From Clostridia bacterium (GTDB lineage: Bacteria; Bacillota; Clostridia; Christensenellales; UBA1242), in the NCBI GenBank assembly GCA_017409005.1, contig JAFQTP010000008.1, forward strand, positions 51,397 through 115,396: a stretch of DNA of 64,000 nt. The letters run 5' to 3'. Below the pieces are notes generated by a model. That model searched no databases. It saw nothing but the letters and a program-made list of their open reading frames with translations, and had not been told where the DNA came from. Positions 52,036 through 60,421 of this stretch are shown piece after piece. Each line of letters begins with the position of its first letter. Position 1 is the first letter of the stretch. The position numbers were made by a program, and so were the translations under genes.

Positions 52036-54018
52036 ATGAAGAAGAAAAATTGGCTTAAGTTAATATGTTCAATATGTTTGGTTGTTTTTGCAACACTTAC
52101 GTTAACAGCGTGTGGTGGCGTGGGAAATCCTGTTTCTAGTAGCCCAGAGGGTGGTGGATATCAAAGCGGAAGTTCTTCGCCAAGCGTAAATATTCCTGGT
52201 AGCGATTCTTCCACATCGTCAAAAGATCCATCAGATAGCAGTTCGTCTGAAGAACCACCAGAGGTTGAAGAAGTTGACTTTTCGCAATACTTTAGTGGAT
52301 ATGTTGTTTTAACTAATGGAAACAGCACATACACTGTTGAAGACGAAAATGGTAATCAAGTGCTATTTAATGATTTGCTTGATAGACAATTTGATATTTT
52401 GGCACAAGATTTAATTTATAGATTAACTTATGTGTATGGTAATGCACGAGAAACAAATCCTGAAGTTGGAAGATGGTATCCACTTACAATTAAGAATAAT
52501 GGTTCTGATGTTCAGTATGAATATAATTCTAAAACTGCAAATGTGGATGCAAGTGCAGTTGTGTCAAGTTCTACATGTTCTCAACATAGTTCAAATTTAA
52601 ATTTGAAATGTTTAGATTGTTATCAATCATTTTTAAATAAAACAAGAGCTACTGATAACTACTTATTTGATACAAATAACTTGTATTTAGCAAATGCAAT
52701 TGATGGTAAATTTACATCATTAAATGCATTTCAATTAAAAAACGATGTAGTTGCATCAAATAAATGGAATTATTCTTTAACAGATAGTTCTTTACTTGCT
52801 TCTTATAAAAATCAAATGAAAATGGCATTTGCACAAATTGTGGCAGGTAAAACTGTTACAGCAGCTTACGCTTCTGATGCTTATAATAATTTGTTATCAA
52901 GCATTAATACTTTGGGATTGTTTGATTCCTATAAAGAACCAATAGTTGACTTTATTAAAGATGTTGTAATCGATGGTCCAACAAACAAAATAATTGAAAA
53001 TGATGATGCTTTACTTGAACAAACATATATTAAAACAACTAAATCGTATGTTGTTGATTCAACCTTTATGACGGGAGCTCCTTATCCTGGAAACGCTTCG
53101 TTTAGTGAGGCAGAAAATAATAAATCTCCTAGATTATACAAAGGATATAGTTTGCTTATACCTGCAATGGTTGACCAAGCATTTGCAAACACTTTTGATC
53201 AAACTACAACAAGTATTTATCCACATTTTTCTAGGGTGAATGGTTCAAAGGGGACTTTTGAAACTTACACCATTACAAGTAAAGACCAAAATGGTGAAGA
53301 TACTGAAGTTCAAGAACTTACAACAACTGGTGCGCTAAATTTAAATTCAATTATTTTAAAACCTCAAGAAGGTGCAGCACCACTATCACTAGAACTTCAA
53401 ATTGATGTTGCTCGTGCATTAACCGACGATTATCCTGGTGGAATGAGTGTTGGTGATGCAGGATATATTAATTATTTTGCTAGAGATATTGTTGTTGAAC
53501 TTGAAGTTGATATCACATATAAAGTTGGCGATACCATTGTAAAAATTTCGAAGGCTATCGCAGACGAGGCGGACGGAAGCAGTATTATTACACTTGATTC
53601 AAAAACCGGATATATTATGAAACAGCTTGATTATAATGATCCTAACTTTGATCCAACTCGTATTGACGAAGAGGGATATGCTGATCAGTTTATGAAACCT
53701 GTTCAAAGCGAAAATGGAACAATTTTGCCATATGAATACACTTATTCGTTATATGAAAGTTTTCCAGACGAAAAAGTTACTCCACTTACAAAATATTCTG
53801 GTTTTGACCCTGATACCGACAAAAACACTTTGTGGAATAACAAATTTGTTAAAGACGACGAAAACGAAATGATTTATTTAGATGCTGGCACAAGTTATAT
53901 TCAAATCAATTTTAATATTGTTAGCATTAAAAAATATGGTGGCGATAATAACTCGCAATTAACTGATTATGTTGGTAATGATGTTGTGTTTGATATAACA
54001 GTTAAGCCTTACACCTAA
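52036..54018 (+). CDS. Predicted lipoprotein 1, member of a tandem paralogous pair
   Basis: 660 residues. Signal peptide with lipobox LTAC (acylated cysteine C26), then a serine/proline-rich linker (about 30-85) and a globular part. Regions shared with the next gene include FDILAQDLIYRLTYVYG, LNAFQLKNDVV, APYPGN (about 348-353) and SPRLYKGYSLLIPA. A motif C181-x2-H184-x7-C192-x2-C195 could bind metal or form a disulfide. The last 260 residues or so have no counterpart in the paralogue's order. I recognise no known family. The ATG at 52036 follows TGAGG; the longer in-frame reading upstream lacks a ribosome binding site and would spoil the signal peptide. Confidence 0.85.
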   Translation: MKKKNWLKLICSICLVVFATLTLTACGGVGNPVSSSPEGGGYQSGSSSPSVNIPGSDSSTSSKDPSDSSSSEEPPEVEEVDFSQYFSGYVVLTNGNSTYTVEDENGNQVLFNDLLDRQFDILAQDLIYRLTYVYGNARETNPEVGRWYPLTIKNNGSDVQYEYNSKTANVDASAVVSSSTCSQHSSNLNLKCLDCYQSFLNKTRATDNYLFDTNNLYLANAIDGKFTSLNAFQLKNDVVASNKWNYSLTDSSLLASYKNQMKMAFAQIVAGKTVTAAYASDAYNNLLSSINTLGLFDSYKEPIVDFIKDVVIDGPTNKIIENDDALLEQTYIKTTKSYVVDSTFMTGAPYPGNASFSEAENNKSPRLYKGYSLLIPAMVDQAFANTFDQTTTSIYPHFSRVNGSKGTFETYTITSKDQNGEDTEVQELTTTGALNLNSIILKPQEGAAPLSLELQIDVARALTDDYPGGMSVGDAGYINYFARDIVVELEVDITYKVGDTIVKISKAIADEADGSSIITLDSKTGYIMKQLDYNDPNFDPTRIDEEGYADQFMKPVQSENGTILPYEYTYSLYESFPDEKVTPLTKYSGFDPDTDKNTLWNNKFVKDDENEMIYLDAGTSYIQINFNIVSIKKYGGDNNSQLTDYVGNDVVFDITVKPYT

Positions 54019-54030
54019 AATTAAGAATTA

Positions 54031-54037
54031 TGTCGAA
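54031..54037 (+). promoter_or_regulatory. 0A-box-like heptamer between the lipoprotein genes
   Basis: TGTCGAA matches TGNCGAA exactly and lies 115 bases before lipoprotein gene 2, but it also overlaps the start of the preceding terminator stem. Could be chance. Confidence 0.25.
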
Positions 54038-54068
54038 AAATAGTGCTTTTTAAAGAGCACTATTTTTT
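54036..54068 (+). terminator. Rho-independent terminator after lipoprotein gene 1
   Basis: Twelve-base-pair stem AAAAATAGTGCT/AGCACTATTTTT (54036-54047, 54056-54067), eight-base loop, T-run. Confidence 0.88.
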
Positions 54069-54081
54069 TGTTTATAATTTA

Positions 54082-54111
54082 TTTACAAAAATAAATTATG
54101 TGTGTTATTAT
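54082..54111 (+). promoter_or_regulatory. Promoter of lipoprotein gene 2 with an AT dyad
   Basis: TTTACA (54082-54087), 18-base spacer, extended -10 TGT-TATTAT (54103-54111). An inverted repeat ATAATTTA (54074-54081)/TAAATTAT (54092-54099) brackets the -35 and could be an operator. Confidence 0.5.
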
Positions 54112-54145
54112 TAGTTAACTAAATAAATTTTAAAGGGGACATAAT

Positions 54146-55744
54146 ATGAAAAAGGGGAGATTATTTATGTTATGCCTTGCTTTAATAATGGGCTTTACTA
54201 CTTTTACTTTTGCAGGGTGTAGCGATGGTGGTAATAACACCGGATCAGGAGGTTCTGTCAGCAGTTCTGGCGGCGGCACAACAAATCCAGGAGGTGGTAC
54301 GTCTGGCGGAGGTTCAACTAGTGGTGGAAACACAACACCAATTGTAACCGAACCTCAACTAAAAACCATGGGTACATATTTTAGTGGCATTAGGGCTGAA
54401 TATGAAAAAACAAATTTTTTAAATCAAAACAATCAAACAAGAACTTTTGAACAATTGTTGGACCAACAATTTCAGGTTTTAGCACAAGATTTACTTTGTC
54501 GACTTGAATTTGTTTACGGTGAAGAAAGAATAGATATTTCAACAGGAACACATGATTTTAATGTTAAATATAAATTGCAAAGCAATTCTGTTGATTATTC
54601 TTATAATGGTAATTCTGCTATTGTTAGTTCAAGCAATTTATTGATAAATAATCAATGTGCTCATGCTAGTGAATTTTACATTAACTGTGTGGGTTGTTAT
54701 CAAAAATCGTTGCTTACCGACATGAGTTCTAGTAATTTATTTTTTAACTTAAACAATATGTTTTTGCCAGGAGCTGTTAATGGTAAGTATACCACACTTA
54801 ATGCATTTCAGTTAAAAGATGAAGAAGTGGACGAAAATAAGTGGAATTATGCAATTTCGTCAAATAGTTATATAACTAATGTTAAAATGGCGCTAGCGCA
54901 AATTGTTTGCAATATTGAACCTACAGGGGAATTTACTGAAACTGCTTATAACAACATATTGGCTAATATTTCTAAATTAGGATTTAATGTAAGTGAATTA
55001 AAAGATAAGATTTCACAATTTATACTTAAAAAAGTTATTGGAGAAAATGTAGTTAATAAAGATAATTTAATTTATAATAGTTCATATTTTAACGAAAAAG
55101 GATATAAGTTAGATAGTGCATTCTTGGTAAATGCACCATATCCTGGAAATTCTAATTATACTGAAACTGAGAATGCAAACTCGCCACGCCTTTATAAAGG
55201 CTACAACATTGTAGTTCCTGCAATTGTTGAACAAGCACTTGCAAACACATTTGATGGTACAACCACAAGTTTATATCCTAAATTAAATAGATATGCTATT
55301 GAAACTTCTAATAACGTTGGCGGTTTGAGTGGTGCTAAAGAATATAGAAGTATTGTTTTAATGCCTAAAACAAACACTCCAACTACAAAACTTGTTTTAG
55401 AGGTTGCTGGAAGTGCTGATACAATTGGTAAAACAATTAGCATTGGTTACGATATTGTTATTGCGGGCACAAAATATTCTGGTTCTAAAAATGTAACTTT
55501 GGCTGCCACAGCAACCGAGGTTGAACTAAACTTAAATTCAATAACTGGTGGGGCAAAACTAAATGCGTATGATGGCTCAACAGCAAGCTACTCACAAACA
55601 TTGTTGTTTGGAAACAATAACGAATTTGATGCTAGTGGAAATAGCACAAACAATAATGGAAATAATTATATTAAGTTAAACTTTGTAGGGCAAGATGGTG
55701 GTAGCTTTATGGTTAACTTTAGGGGATTATACGATAAAGTTTAA
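54146..55744 (+). CDS. Predicted lipoprotein 2, paralogue of lipoprotein 1
   Basis: 532 residues. Signal peptide with lipobox FAGC (C25), a glycine/serine-rich linker (about 28-68) and a globular part. It shares with lipoprotein 1 FQVLAQDLLCRLEFVYG, LNAFQLKDEEV, APYPGN (about 330-335), SPRLYKGYNIVVPA and the cysteine motif, here C171-x-H173-x7-C181-x2-C184. The tail is shorter than in lipoprotein 1. Family unknown. AAAGGGG precedes the ATG. Own promoter and terminator, so the pair is regulated separately. Confidence 0.87.
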   Translation: MKKGRLFMLCLALIMGFTTFTFAGCSDGGNNTGSGGSVSSSGGGTTNPGGGTSGGGSTSGGNTTPIVTEPQLKTMGTYFSGIRAEYEKTNFLNQNNQTRTFEQLLDQQFQVLAQDLLCRLEFVYGEERIDISTGTHDFNVKYKLQSNSVDYSYNGNSAIVSSSNLLINNQCAHASEFYINCVGCYQKSLLTDMSSSNLFFNLNNMFLPGAVNGKYTTLNAFQLKDEEVDENKWNYAISSNSYITNVKMALAQIVCNIEPTGEFTETAYNNILANISKLGFNVSELKDKISQFILKKVIGENVVNKDNLIYNSSYFNEKGYKLDSAFLVNAPYPGNSNYTETENANSPRLYKGYNIVVPAIVEQALANTFDGTTTSLYPKLNRYAIETSNNVGGLSGAKEYRSIVLMPKTNTPTTKLVLEVAGSADTIGKTISIGYDIVIAGTKYSGSKNVTLAATATEVELNLNSITGGAKLNAYDGSTASYSQTLLFGNNNEFDASGNSTNNNGNNYIKLNFVGQDGGSFMVNFRGLYDKV

Positions 55745-55766
55745 TTAAAAACAAAAAATTAATTTT

Positions 55767-55797
55767 AAATAGCACTAAGTTTTAGTGCTATTTTTTT
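55767..55797 (+). terminator. Rho-independent terminator after lipoprotein gene 2
   Basis: Eleven-base-pair stem AAATAGCACTA/TAGTGCTATTT (55767-55777, 55783-55793), five-base loop, T-run. Its 3' flank resembles that of the terminator at 54036. Confidence 0.88.
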
Positions 55798-55799
55798 GT

Positions 55800-55814
55800 T
55801 ACATAATTTATGTA
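55800..55814. repeat. Palindrome upstream of dacF
   Basis: TACATAATTTATGTA is a perfect palindrome around a central T, just after the lipoprotein 2 terminator and 37 bases before dacF. It may be an operator; no protein can be named. Confidence 0.35.
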
Positions 55815-55850
55815 TTTTTTACAAATAATAAACAAAAAGGTGAGTTTATT

Positions 55851-57026
55851 ATGAAAAAAGTTGTATGTGGATTATTATGCTTTACATTATTTATGGTGGT
55901 TTTACTTAATTGTAATCAAACAATTAGTGTTAATGCTTATTCAGGCGAAATTTTTGATAATTTTACGTCGGATAGCTATGTTTTGCTAGATAGCGATAGT
56001 GGAACAATTTTAGTTTCGAAAAATGCTGAAGAGAAATTACCTGTTGCAAGCATTTGTAAATTAATGACAAGTTTAATAACTTTAGAAAAACTTGATTCCG
56101 GTGCTCTTGATTTAAACACGCAAGTTTTAGCAAGTGAACACGCATGCTCAATGGAGGGTAGTCAAGCATTTTTAGATGCGGGAAGTTCATACTCAGTTTC
56201 GGAACTACTAAAAAGTGTTGTAGTTGCTTCGGCAAACGATAGTGCTGTTGCTCTATCCGAGGCTATTTCTGGCAGTGAAAGTGCATTTGTTTTAGAAATG
56301 AATAAACGTGCAAAAGAACTGGGCATGAATAACACAATTTATGCCAATGCAACCGGTTTGCCTGCGCCAAATCAACATTCAACAGCAATGGATACTAGCA
56401 TTATTTTAAAAGAAATTGCAAAACATGATTTATACGTTAAATATTCTAATATTTGGATGGATACATTCACTCATCCAAGTGGCAGACAAACCGAACTAGT
56501 TAATACCAATCGATTAATTAAATATTATTCTAATTGTAAAACTGGAAAAACTGGCTTTACCGACGAGGCTGGCTATTGTTTAGCAAGTAGTGCTTCTAAT
56601 GGCAATTTAAACTTAATTGCTGTAACTTTAAAATGTGATAAAGCACAAGATAGGTTTAAAGAAAGCATGGATTTATACAACTATGGCTTTGCTAATTTTG
56701 AAAACAAAAAACTTATTGATTCCTCGGTTCCATTAACCGAGCAAATAAAAGTTAGTGGTGGCAAAGTAAATTATGCCAATTGTAAATTTAAAAATGATTT
56801 TAGTGTGGTTACAAAAAAAGGTACAAATAAAAAATACGATATTAAAATTGATTTAATTAATTCTGTTAAAGCACCACAAACATTGGGTTCAAAAGTTGGA
56901 AATGCAACAATTGTTAAAGATGGTAAGGTTGTTGGCGAAGTTGAAATTGTTTTAGCAGATAATTTAGAAAAACAAGGCTTTAAAGATATTTTAAATAAAA
57001 TGGCTAAAAACTGGGCAATTAACTAA
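55851..57026 (+). CDS. dacF: D-alanyl-D-alanine carboxypeptidase (S11, DacF-like)
   Basis: 391-residue penicillin-binding protein 5 family enzyme that trims peptidoglycan side chains. Signal peptide (VVCGLLCFTLFMVVLLNC), active-site SICK (about 67-70), SAN (about 128-130) and KTG (about 233-235, inside CKTGKTGFTDE), then a C-terminal beta domain and amphipathic end. Position after spo0A and spoIIM matches dacF of Bacillus, which acts in spore cortex formation. AAAAGGTGAG lies before the ATG at 55851. Confidence 0.9.
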   Translation: MKKVVCGLLCFTLFMVVLLNCNQTISVNAYSGEIFDNFTSDSYVLLDSDSGTILVSKNAEEKLPVASICKLMTSLITLEKLDSGALDLNTQVLASEHACSMEGSQAFLDAGSSYSVSELLKSVVVASANDSAVALSEAISGSESAFVLEMNKRAKELGMNNTIYANATGLPAPNQHSTAMDTSIILKEIAKHDLYVKYSNIWMDTFTHPSGRQTELVNTNRLIKYYSNCKTGKTGFTDEAGYCLASSASNGNLNLIAVTLKCDKAQDRFKESMDLYNYGFANFENKKLIDSSVPLTEQIKVSGGKVNYANCKFKNDFSVVTKKGTNKKYDIKIDLINSVKAPQTLGSKVGNATIVKDGKVVGEVEIVLADNLEKQGFKDILNKMAKNWAIN

Positions 57027-57058
57027 AATAAAAAGGGGGAAACCCTTTTTATTTTTTA
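57025..57058 (+). terminator. Rho-independent terminator after dacF
   Basis: Stem of at least 8 bp AAAAAGGG/CCCTTTTT (57030-57037, 57043-57050), extending by A-T pairs, GGAAA loop, T-rich tail; it overlaps the stop codon. Confidence 0.85.
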
Positions 57059-57132
57059 TTTAATTATAAAAATTTGCCTATTTTATTGCAAAATTTGCCA
57101 AATTAATAAACTTGCAAAAATAGCCTAATTAT

Positions 57133-57161
57133 TTGATTATTTTATGCTTTTATTATATACT
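57133..57161 (+). promoter_or_regulatory. Promoter of the M50 protease-scpA-scpB operon
   Basis: TTGATT (57133-57138), 17-base spacer, TATACT (57156-57161). Upstream (57060-57100) the octamer AATTTGCC occurs twice about 22 bases apart. Confidence 0.6.
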
Positions 57162-57217
57162 TAATTAAGTGTAGTTAGCGTAATTGCTGCTATGCAAATC
57201 TTTTTTAAGGATTAACT

Positions 57218-57871
57218 ATGCTAACAAGTTTGTTTGATATGAGCGGACCATATGTGTTAAGTGCAGGACTAGCCATGATTTTAGTTCTGGTTTTTTCGTT
57301 GTCGTTACACGAATTTGGGCACGCATTTGTTGCATATAAACAAGGAGATATTACTCCTAAATTGAATGGCAGAGTTACACTAAATCCGCTTGCACACATC
57401 GATGCTATTGGGTTTGTTTGTTGTTGTTTGTTTGGATTTGGCTGGGCAAAACCGGTTGAAGTTAATCCGCTTAATTTTCGTAAATATAGGAAGGGTATGG
57501 CATTAACATCAATTGCTGGTGTTATTATTAACATAATTTTAGCAGTTGTTGGGTGTGGATTATATTTTGTTTGTTTACGCTTTTTACCACTTACAAATGG
57601 TTTTAATGCTTTTTTACTATATTTTTTCTATTACTTATATACATTAAACATTGGCTTATTTATTTTTAACTTACTACCAATTTATCCGCTAGATGGGTTT
57701 AATTGTATTTCTGCGCTTACTAAGTACGATAATAAGTTTGTTAATTTTATGCGTAAATATGGCAACATTATTTTAATTTTAGTTTTAATTTTTGGCGATA
57801 TTTTGTTAATTCAATTATTAAGTTGGGTTGCATGGCCTATTGAAACATTATGGGGATTAATAGTTTTTTAA
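57218..57871 (+). CDS. Site-2 protease family protein (M50)
   Basis: 217-residue intramembrane metalloprotease of the small group lacking PDZ or CBS domains. Zinc motif HEFGH (31-35) sits at the end of the first helix; the third ligand is in NLLPIYPLDG. About six membrane segments. A gene of this family commonly stands just before scpA in Firmicutes; its substrate is unknown. AAGGAT precedes the ATG. It is distinct from SpoIVFB, which has a C-terminal CBS domain. Confidence 0.9.
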   Translation: MLTSLFDMSGPYVLSAGLAMILVLVFSLSLHEFGHAFVAYKQGDITPKLNGRVTLNPLAHIDAIGFVCCCLFGFGWAKPVEVNPLNFRKYRKGMALTSIAGVIINIILAVVGCGLYFVCLRFLPLTNGFNAFLLYFFYYLYTLNIGLFIFNLLPIYPLDGFNCISALTKYDNKFVNFMRKYGNIILILVLIFGDILLIQLLSWVAWPIETLWGLIVF

Positions 57872-57872
57872 A

Positions 57873-58697
57873 ATGGAAGAACAATTAGAAGAAATTAAAG
57901 CAGAGGAAGTTAATAACTTAACCGAAGCTGAACTTAATACTGAAGAAGAAAGTGATGCTTTAAGTTTTAAACTTGAAAACTTTGAAGGACCACTAGATTT
58001 ATTGTTGCATTTAATTAAGCAAAGTAAAATGGAAATTGAAACAGTTGAGCTTTCAAAAATTACTGAGCAATATTTAGAAATTATGTCTAACCTGCCAGAA
58101 GTTGACCTTGAAAAAGCTAGTGAATTTATTGAAGTTGCTGCAACGCTAATTGAAATAAAAAGCAAAGCCTTGCTTCCTAAACTTATTGAGGAAGAAGAGG
58201 TTGATGAAGAAGACCCCGAGGCTCTTTTACTTCAGCGTTTGCAAGAATATAAGTTATTTAAAGAAACAAGCGAAAAACTTAAACTCGCTGAAAATGTTGA
58301 TAGGTTTTATAAGGCACCAGAGGAAGAGGCTAGCAAGTTTAGAATCGTTTTAAAAGACATGAGTTTAGATATTTTACTTAATGCCTTTACTGGGTTGCTT
58401 ACTAGGGCAACTAAAGTTGAAACTGAAAATGAGCCTAAACAAATTGAAAAAGAAAAATTTACTGTAACACAAAAAATTGCTTCAATTAAAGACGCGTTGT
58501 TAATTCAACCTAAAATTATGTTTAGCGAATTATTTAGGCAAAGCATTTCTCGAGACGAAATTATTACAACATTTATGGCTTTACTTGAACTATTAAAACT
58601 TCAAGAAATAAGATGTGTTCAGTTCGATGCTTTTAACGATATTGAAATTCTTAAAAAAGAGCAGGAAGAACAAAACGACGAGGTAGAAAATGGATAA
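57873..58697 (+). CDS. scpA: Segregation and condensation protein A
   Basis: Kleisin subunit that bridges SMC heads. 274 residues: the N-terminal motif FKLENFEGPLDLLLHLIKQS (about 33-52) binds the SMC neck, a mostly helical acidic middle follows, and the C-terminal winged helix (about 195-265) binds the SMC cap. The first 30 residues are an acidic extension. Overlaps scpB by 8 bases. Confidence 0.96.
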   Translation: MEEQLEEIKAEEVNNLTEAELNTEEESDALSFKLENFEGPLDLLLHLIKQSKMEIETVELSKITEQYLEIMSNLPEVDLEKASEFIEVAATLIEIKSKALLPKLIEEEEVDEEDPEALLLQRLQEYKLFKETSEKLKLAENVDRFYKAPEEEASKFRIVLKDMSLDILLNAFTGLLTRATKVETENEPKQIEKEKFTVTQKIASIKDALLIQPKIMFSELFRQSISRDEIITTFMALLELLKLQEIRCVQFDAFNDIEILKKEQEEQNDEVENG

Positions 58698-59400
58698 ACT
58701 AGATAAAATAATTGAAAGTATATTGTTTGTTGCTGGAGATGGCGTTGAATATTTTGATATTTCCGATAAACTTGGTGTATCGGTTGAAGAGGTTGAAGAG
58801 GCTATTGAAAAATTAAAATCCGAGCATGAAAAAAACGAAAGTGGAATCCAAATTATAACTTATAACAAAAAAGCACAACTTTGTTCAAATTCTGAATATG
58901 CCGAGCAAGTTGCTGAGGTTTTAAACCCAATAAAGGAAAAGGCATTAACAAAAGCTGTTTTAGAAACGGCGGCAATAATTGCTTACAAACAGCCAATTAC
59001 AAGGCTTGAAATTGAACAGGTTAGAGGCGTTAATTCCGACTATGCAATTAACAACTTAATTGAAAATAAACTAATTGAAGTTGTTGGACGTAAAGATGCA
59101 ATTGGCAAACCGCTGTTGTTTGGTACTACCGACGAATTTTTAAAACGTTTCACATTAAATTCGTTAGAAGATTTGCCGGATTACGACGAACTTATTGAAC
59201 GTATTCAAGTAATTAAAACACCTCAAAATGCGGGATTGTTCGATTATTCTCACATGCCTGAAGATAACGATAAATTAGAGGCTGAGGAACTTGCTATGCA
59301 ACAAGCAGAAGAAGGTGCTGGTGTAGAACCTGAAAATACAGTAGTAGAAGAACTTTTAAATGCTTTAACTGAAGACGAACCATCTGAAGAGCAAGCATAA
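58690..59400 (+). CDS. scpB: Segregation and condensation protein B
   Basis: 236-residue partner of ScpA in the SMC complex. Two winged-helix domains (ESILFVAGDGVEYFDISDKL; ETAAIIAYKQPITRLEIEQV) and the GVNSDYAINNLIENKLIEVVGRK family stretch (split here by family-typical positions). The acidic C-terminal tail (about 185-236) is low complexity. Starts within scpA. Confidence 0.95.
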   Translation: MDKLDKIIESILFVAGDGVEYFDISDKLGVSVEEVEEAIEKLKSEHEKNESGIQIITYNKKAQLCSNSEYAEQVAEVLNPIKEKALTKAVLETAAIIAYKQPITRLEIEQVRGVNSDYAINNLIENKLIEVVGRKDAIGKPLLFGTTDEFLKRFTLNSLEDLPDYDELIERIQVIKTPQNAGLFDYSHMPEDNDKLEAEELAMQQAEEGAGVEPENTVVEELLNALTEDEPSEEQA

Positions 59401-59416
59401 AATAAATTGATAATTT

Positions 59417-59450
59417 AAAAATGTATTACGTGAAGTAATACATTTTTTTT
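59417..59450 (+). terminator. Rho-independent terminator after scpB
   Basis: Perfect 13-bp stem (59417-59429 with 59435-59447), five-base loop, T-run. Confidence 0.92.
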
Positions 59451-59472
59451 GTTGTTATGCAAATACTAAATC

Positions 59473-60042
59473 ATGCAAACATTTTTAGTAGTGGCAATTG
59501 TTATAATATTTATTTTAACTTTAACTCTTTTTATAAGTGCAAGTTTAGAATATGATCTTTTAAACAACGAAGGCAAAATTAAAGTTTTTATTTTTAAAAT
59601 AATTCCAATTTTTGTTTCGAGCATAACTATTGCAGGTGAATATTTAAACTTTAGTAAAAAAAAGAATAAGGTTATAAAAATTAAAATTGATTTAAACGAT
59701 AAGCAAGTACAATTTTTTAACGACGTTACAACCTATTTGTTAAAAAAAATAACTCCAATTGAAATTAGGGTAAACACTTTAATTGCTTTAGATAACCCAT
59801 TTTACGGGTGTTTAATAAATGGAACAATAAATACGCTTATTTCGGTAGCATATGCCTATATTTTGTCAAAAAATACTGATATTAAGCTATATAAAAACGT
59901 ACAAACAGGGTTTAGACAAACAGAAGTTAAGTTTTATGTTTATATATCTTTACTATTTAGTTTATATGATTATTTTTGGGCATATCTAAAAGCCTATAAG
60001 TTGCAAAAAAGGAGAGAACATGAAAAAGCACATAAATTATAA
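59473..60042 (+). CDS. DUF2953 family protein (YtfI-like)
   Basis: 189 residues: an N-terminal membrane segment (FLVVAIVIIFILTLTLFISA) and a domain with the DUF2953 pattern (SLEYDLLNNEGKIKVFIFKI; further NPFYGCLINGTINTLISVAY). Encoded before gerW in spore formers, as ytfI-ytfJ in Bacillus. Function unknown. The ATG at 59473 has no ribosome binding site and lies soon after a terminator; overlaps gerW by 23 bases. Confidence 0.75.
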   Translation: MQTFLVVAIVIIFILTLTLFISASLEYDLLNNEGKIKVFIFKIIPIFVSSITIAGEYLNFSKKKNKVIKIKIDLNDKQVQFFNDVTTYLLKKITPIEIRVNTLIALDNPFYGCLINGTINTLISVAYAYILSKNTDIKLYKNVQTGFRQTEVKFYVYISLLFSLYDYFWAYLKAYKLQKRREHEKAHKL

Positions 60043-60418
60043 CAAAACCGGTGAACTTTCCGATATTTTAAACGATGCCATGCAAAATTTAAAGCAAGTT
60101 GTGGATGTAAACACTGTTGTTGGTAAGCCAATTTCTTGTGAAGATGGGAGTGTTATTATTCCAGTTTCAAAGGTGTATGTTGGCATTGTTTCTGGTGGTG
60201 GAGAATTAAACAATTCAACCACAAAGCATGCGGTTTACGAATATCCGTTTGCAGGCGGAACAGGTGCTGGTTTTACAGTTTCTCCCATTGGTTTTTTAGT
60301 TACTAAAAAAAGTGAAACAACTTTCATTAACACTGAAACCGATAAATCGGGCGAGAAGTTAATTGAAATGACTAACCGAACTTTAAAAATAATTTTAGAA
60401 AATTTAAAAAAGGAGTAA
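60020..60418 (+). CDS. gerW: GerW family sporulation protein (YtfJ)
   Basis: 132 residues. Family pattern: N-terminal helix (LSDILNDAMQNLKQVVDVNT), VGKPISCEDGSVIIPVSKV and a GGGxGxGFxxxPxGFLV-like segment (FAGGTGAGFTVSPIGFLV). YtfJ in Bacillus is a forespore protein needed for normal spore germination and lysozyme entry. AAAGGAGAG precedes the ATG. Paired with the DUF2953 gene. Confidence 0.92.
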   Translation: MKKHINYNKTGELSDILNDAMQNLKQVVDVNTVVGKPISCEDGSVIIPVSKVYVGIVSGGGELNNSTTKHAVYEYPFAGGTGAGFTVSPIGFLVTKKSETTFINTETDKSGEKLIEMTNRTLKIILENLKKE

Positions 60419-60421
60419 ATA

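Noticed and set aside
57218-57871. The M50 protease as SpoIVFB
   Set aside because: It lacks the C-terminal CBS domain, has no spoIVFA neighbour, and stands before scpA where the general site-2 protease family is usual.
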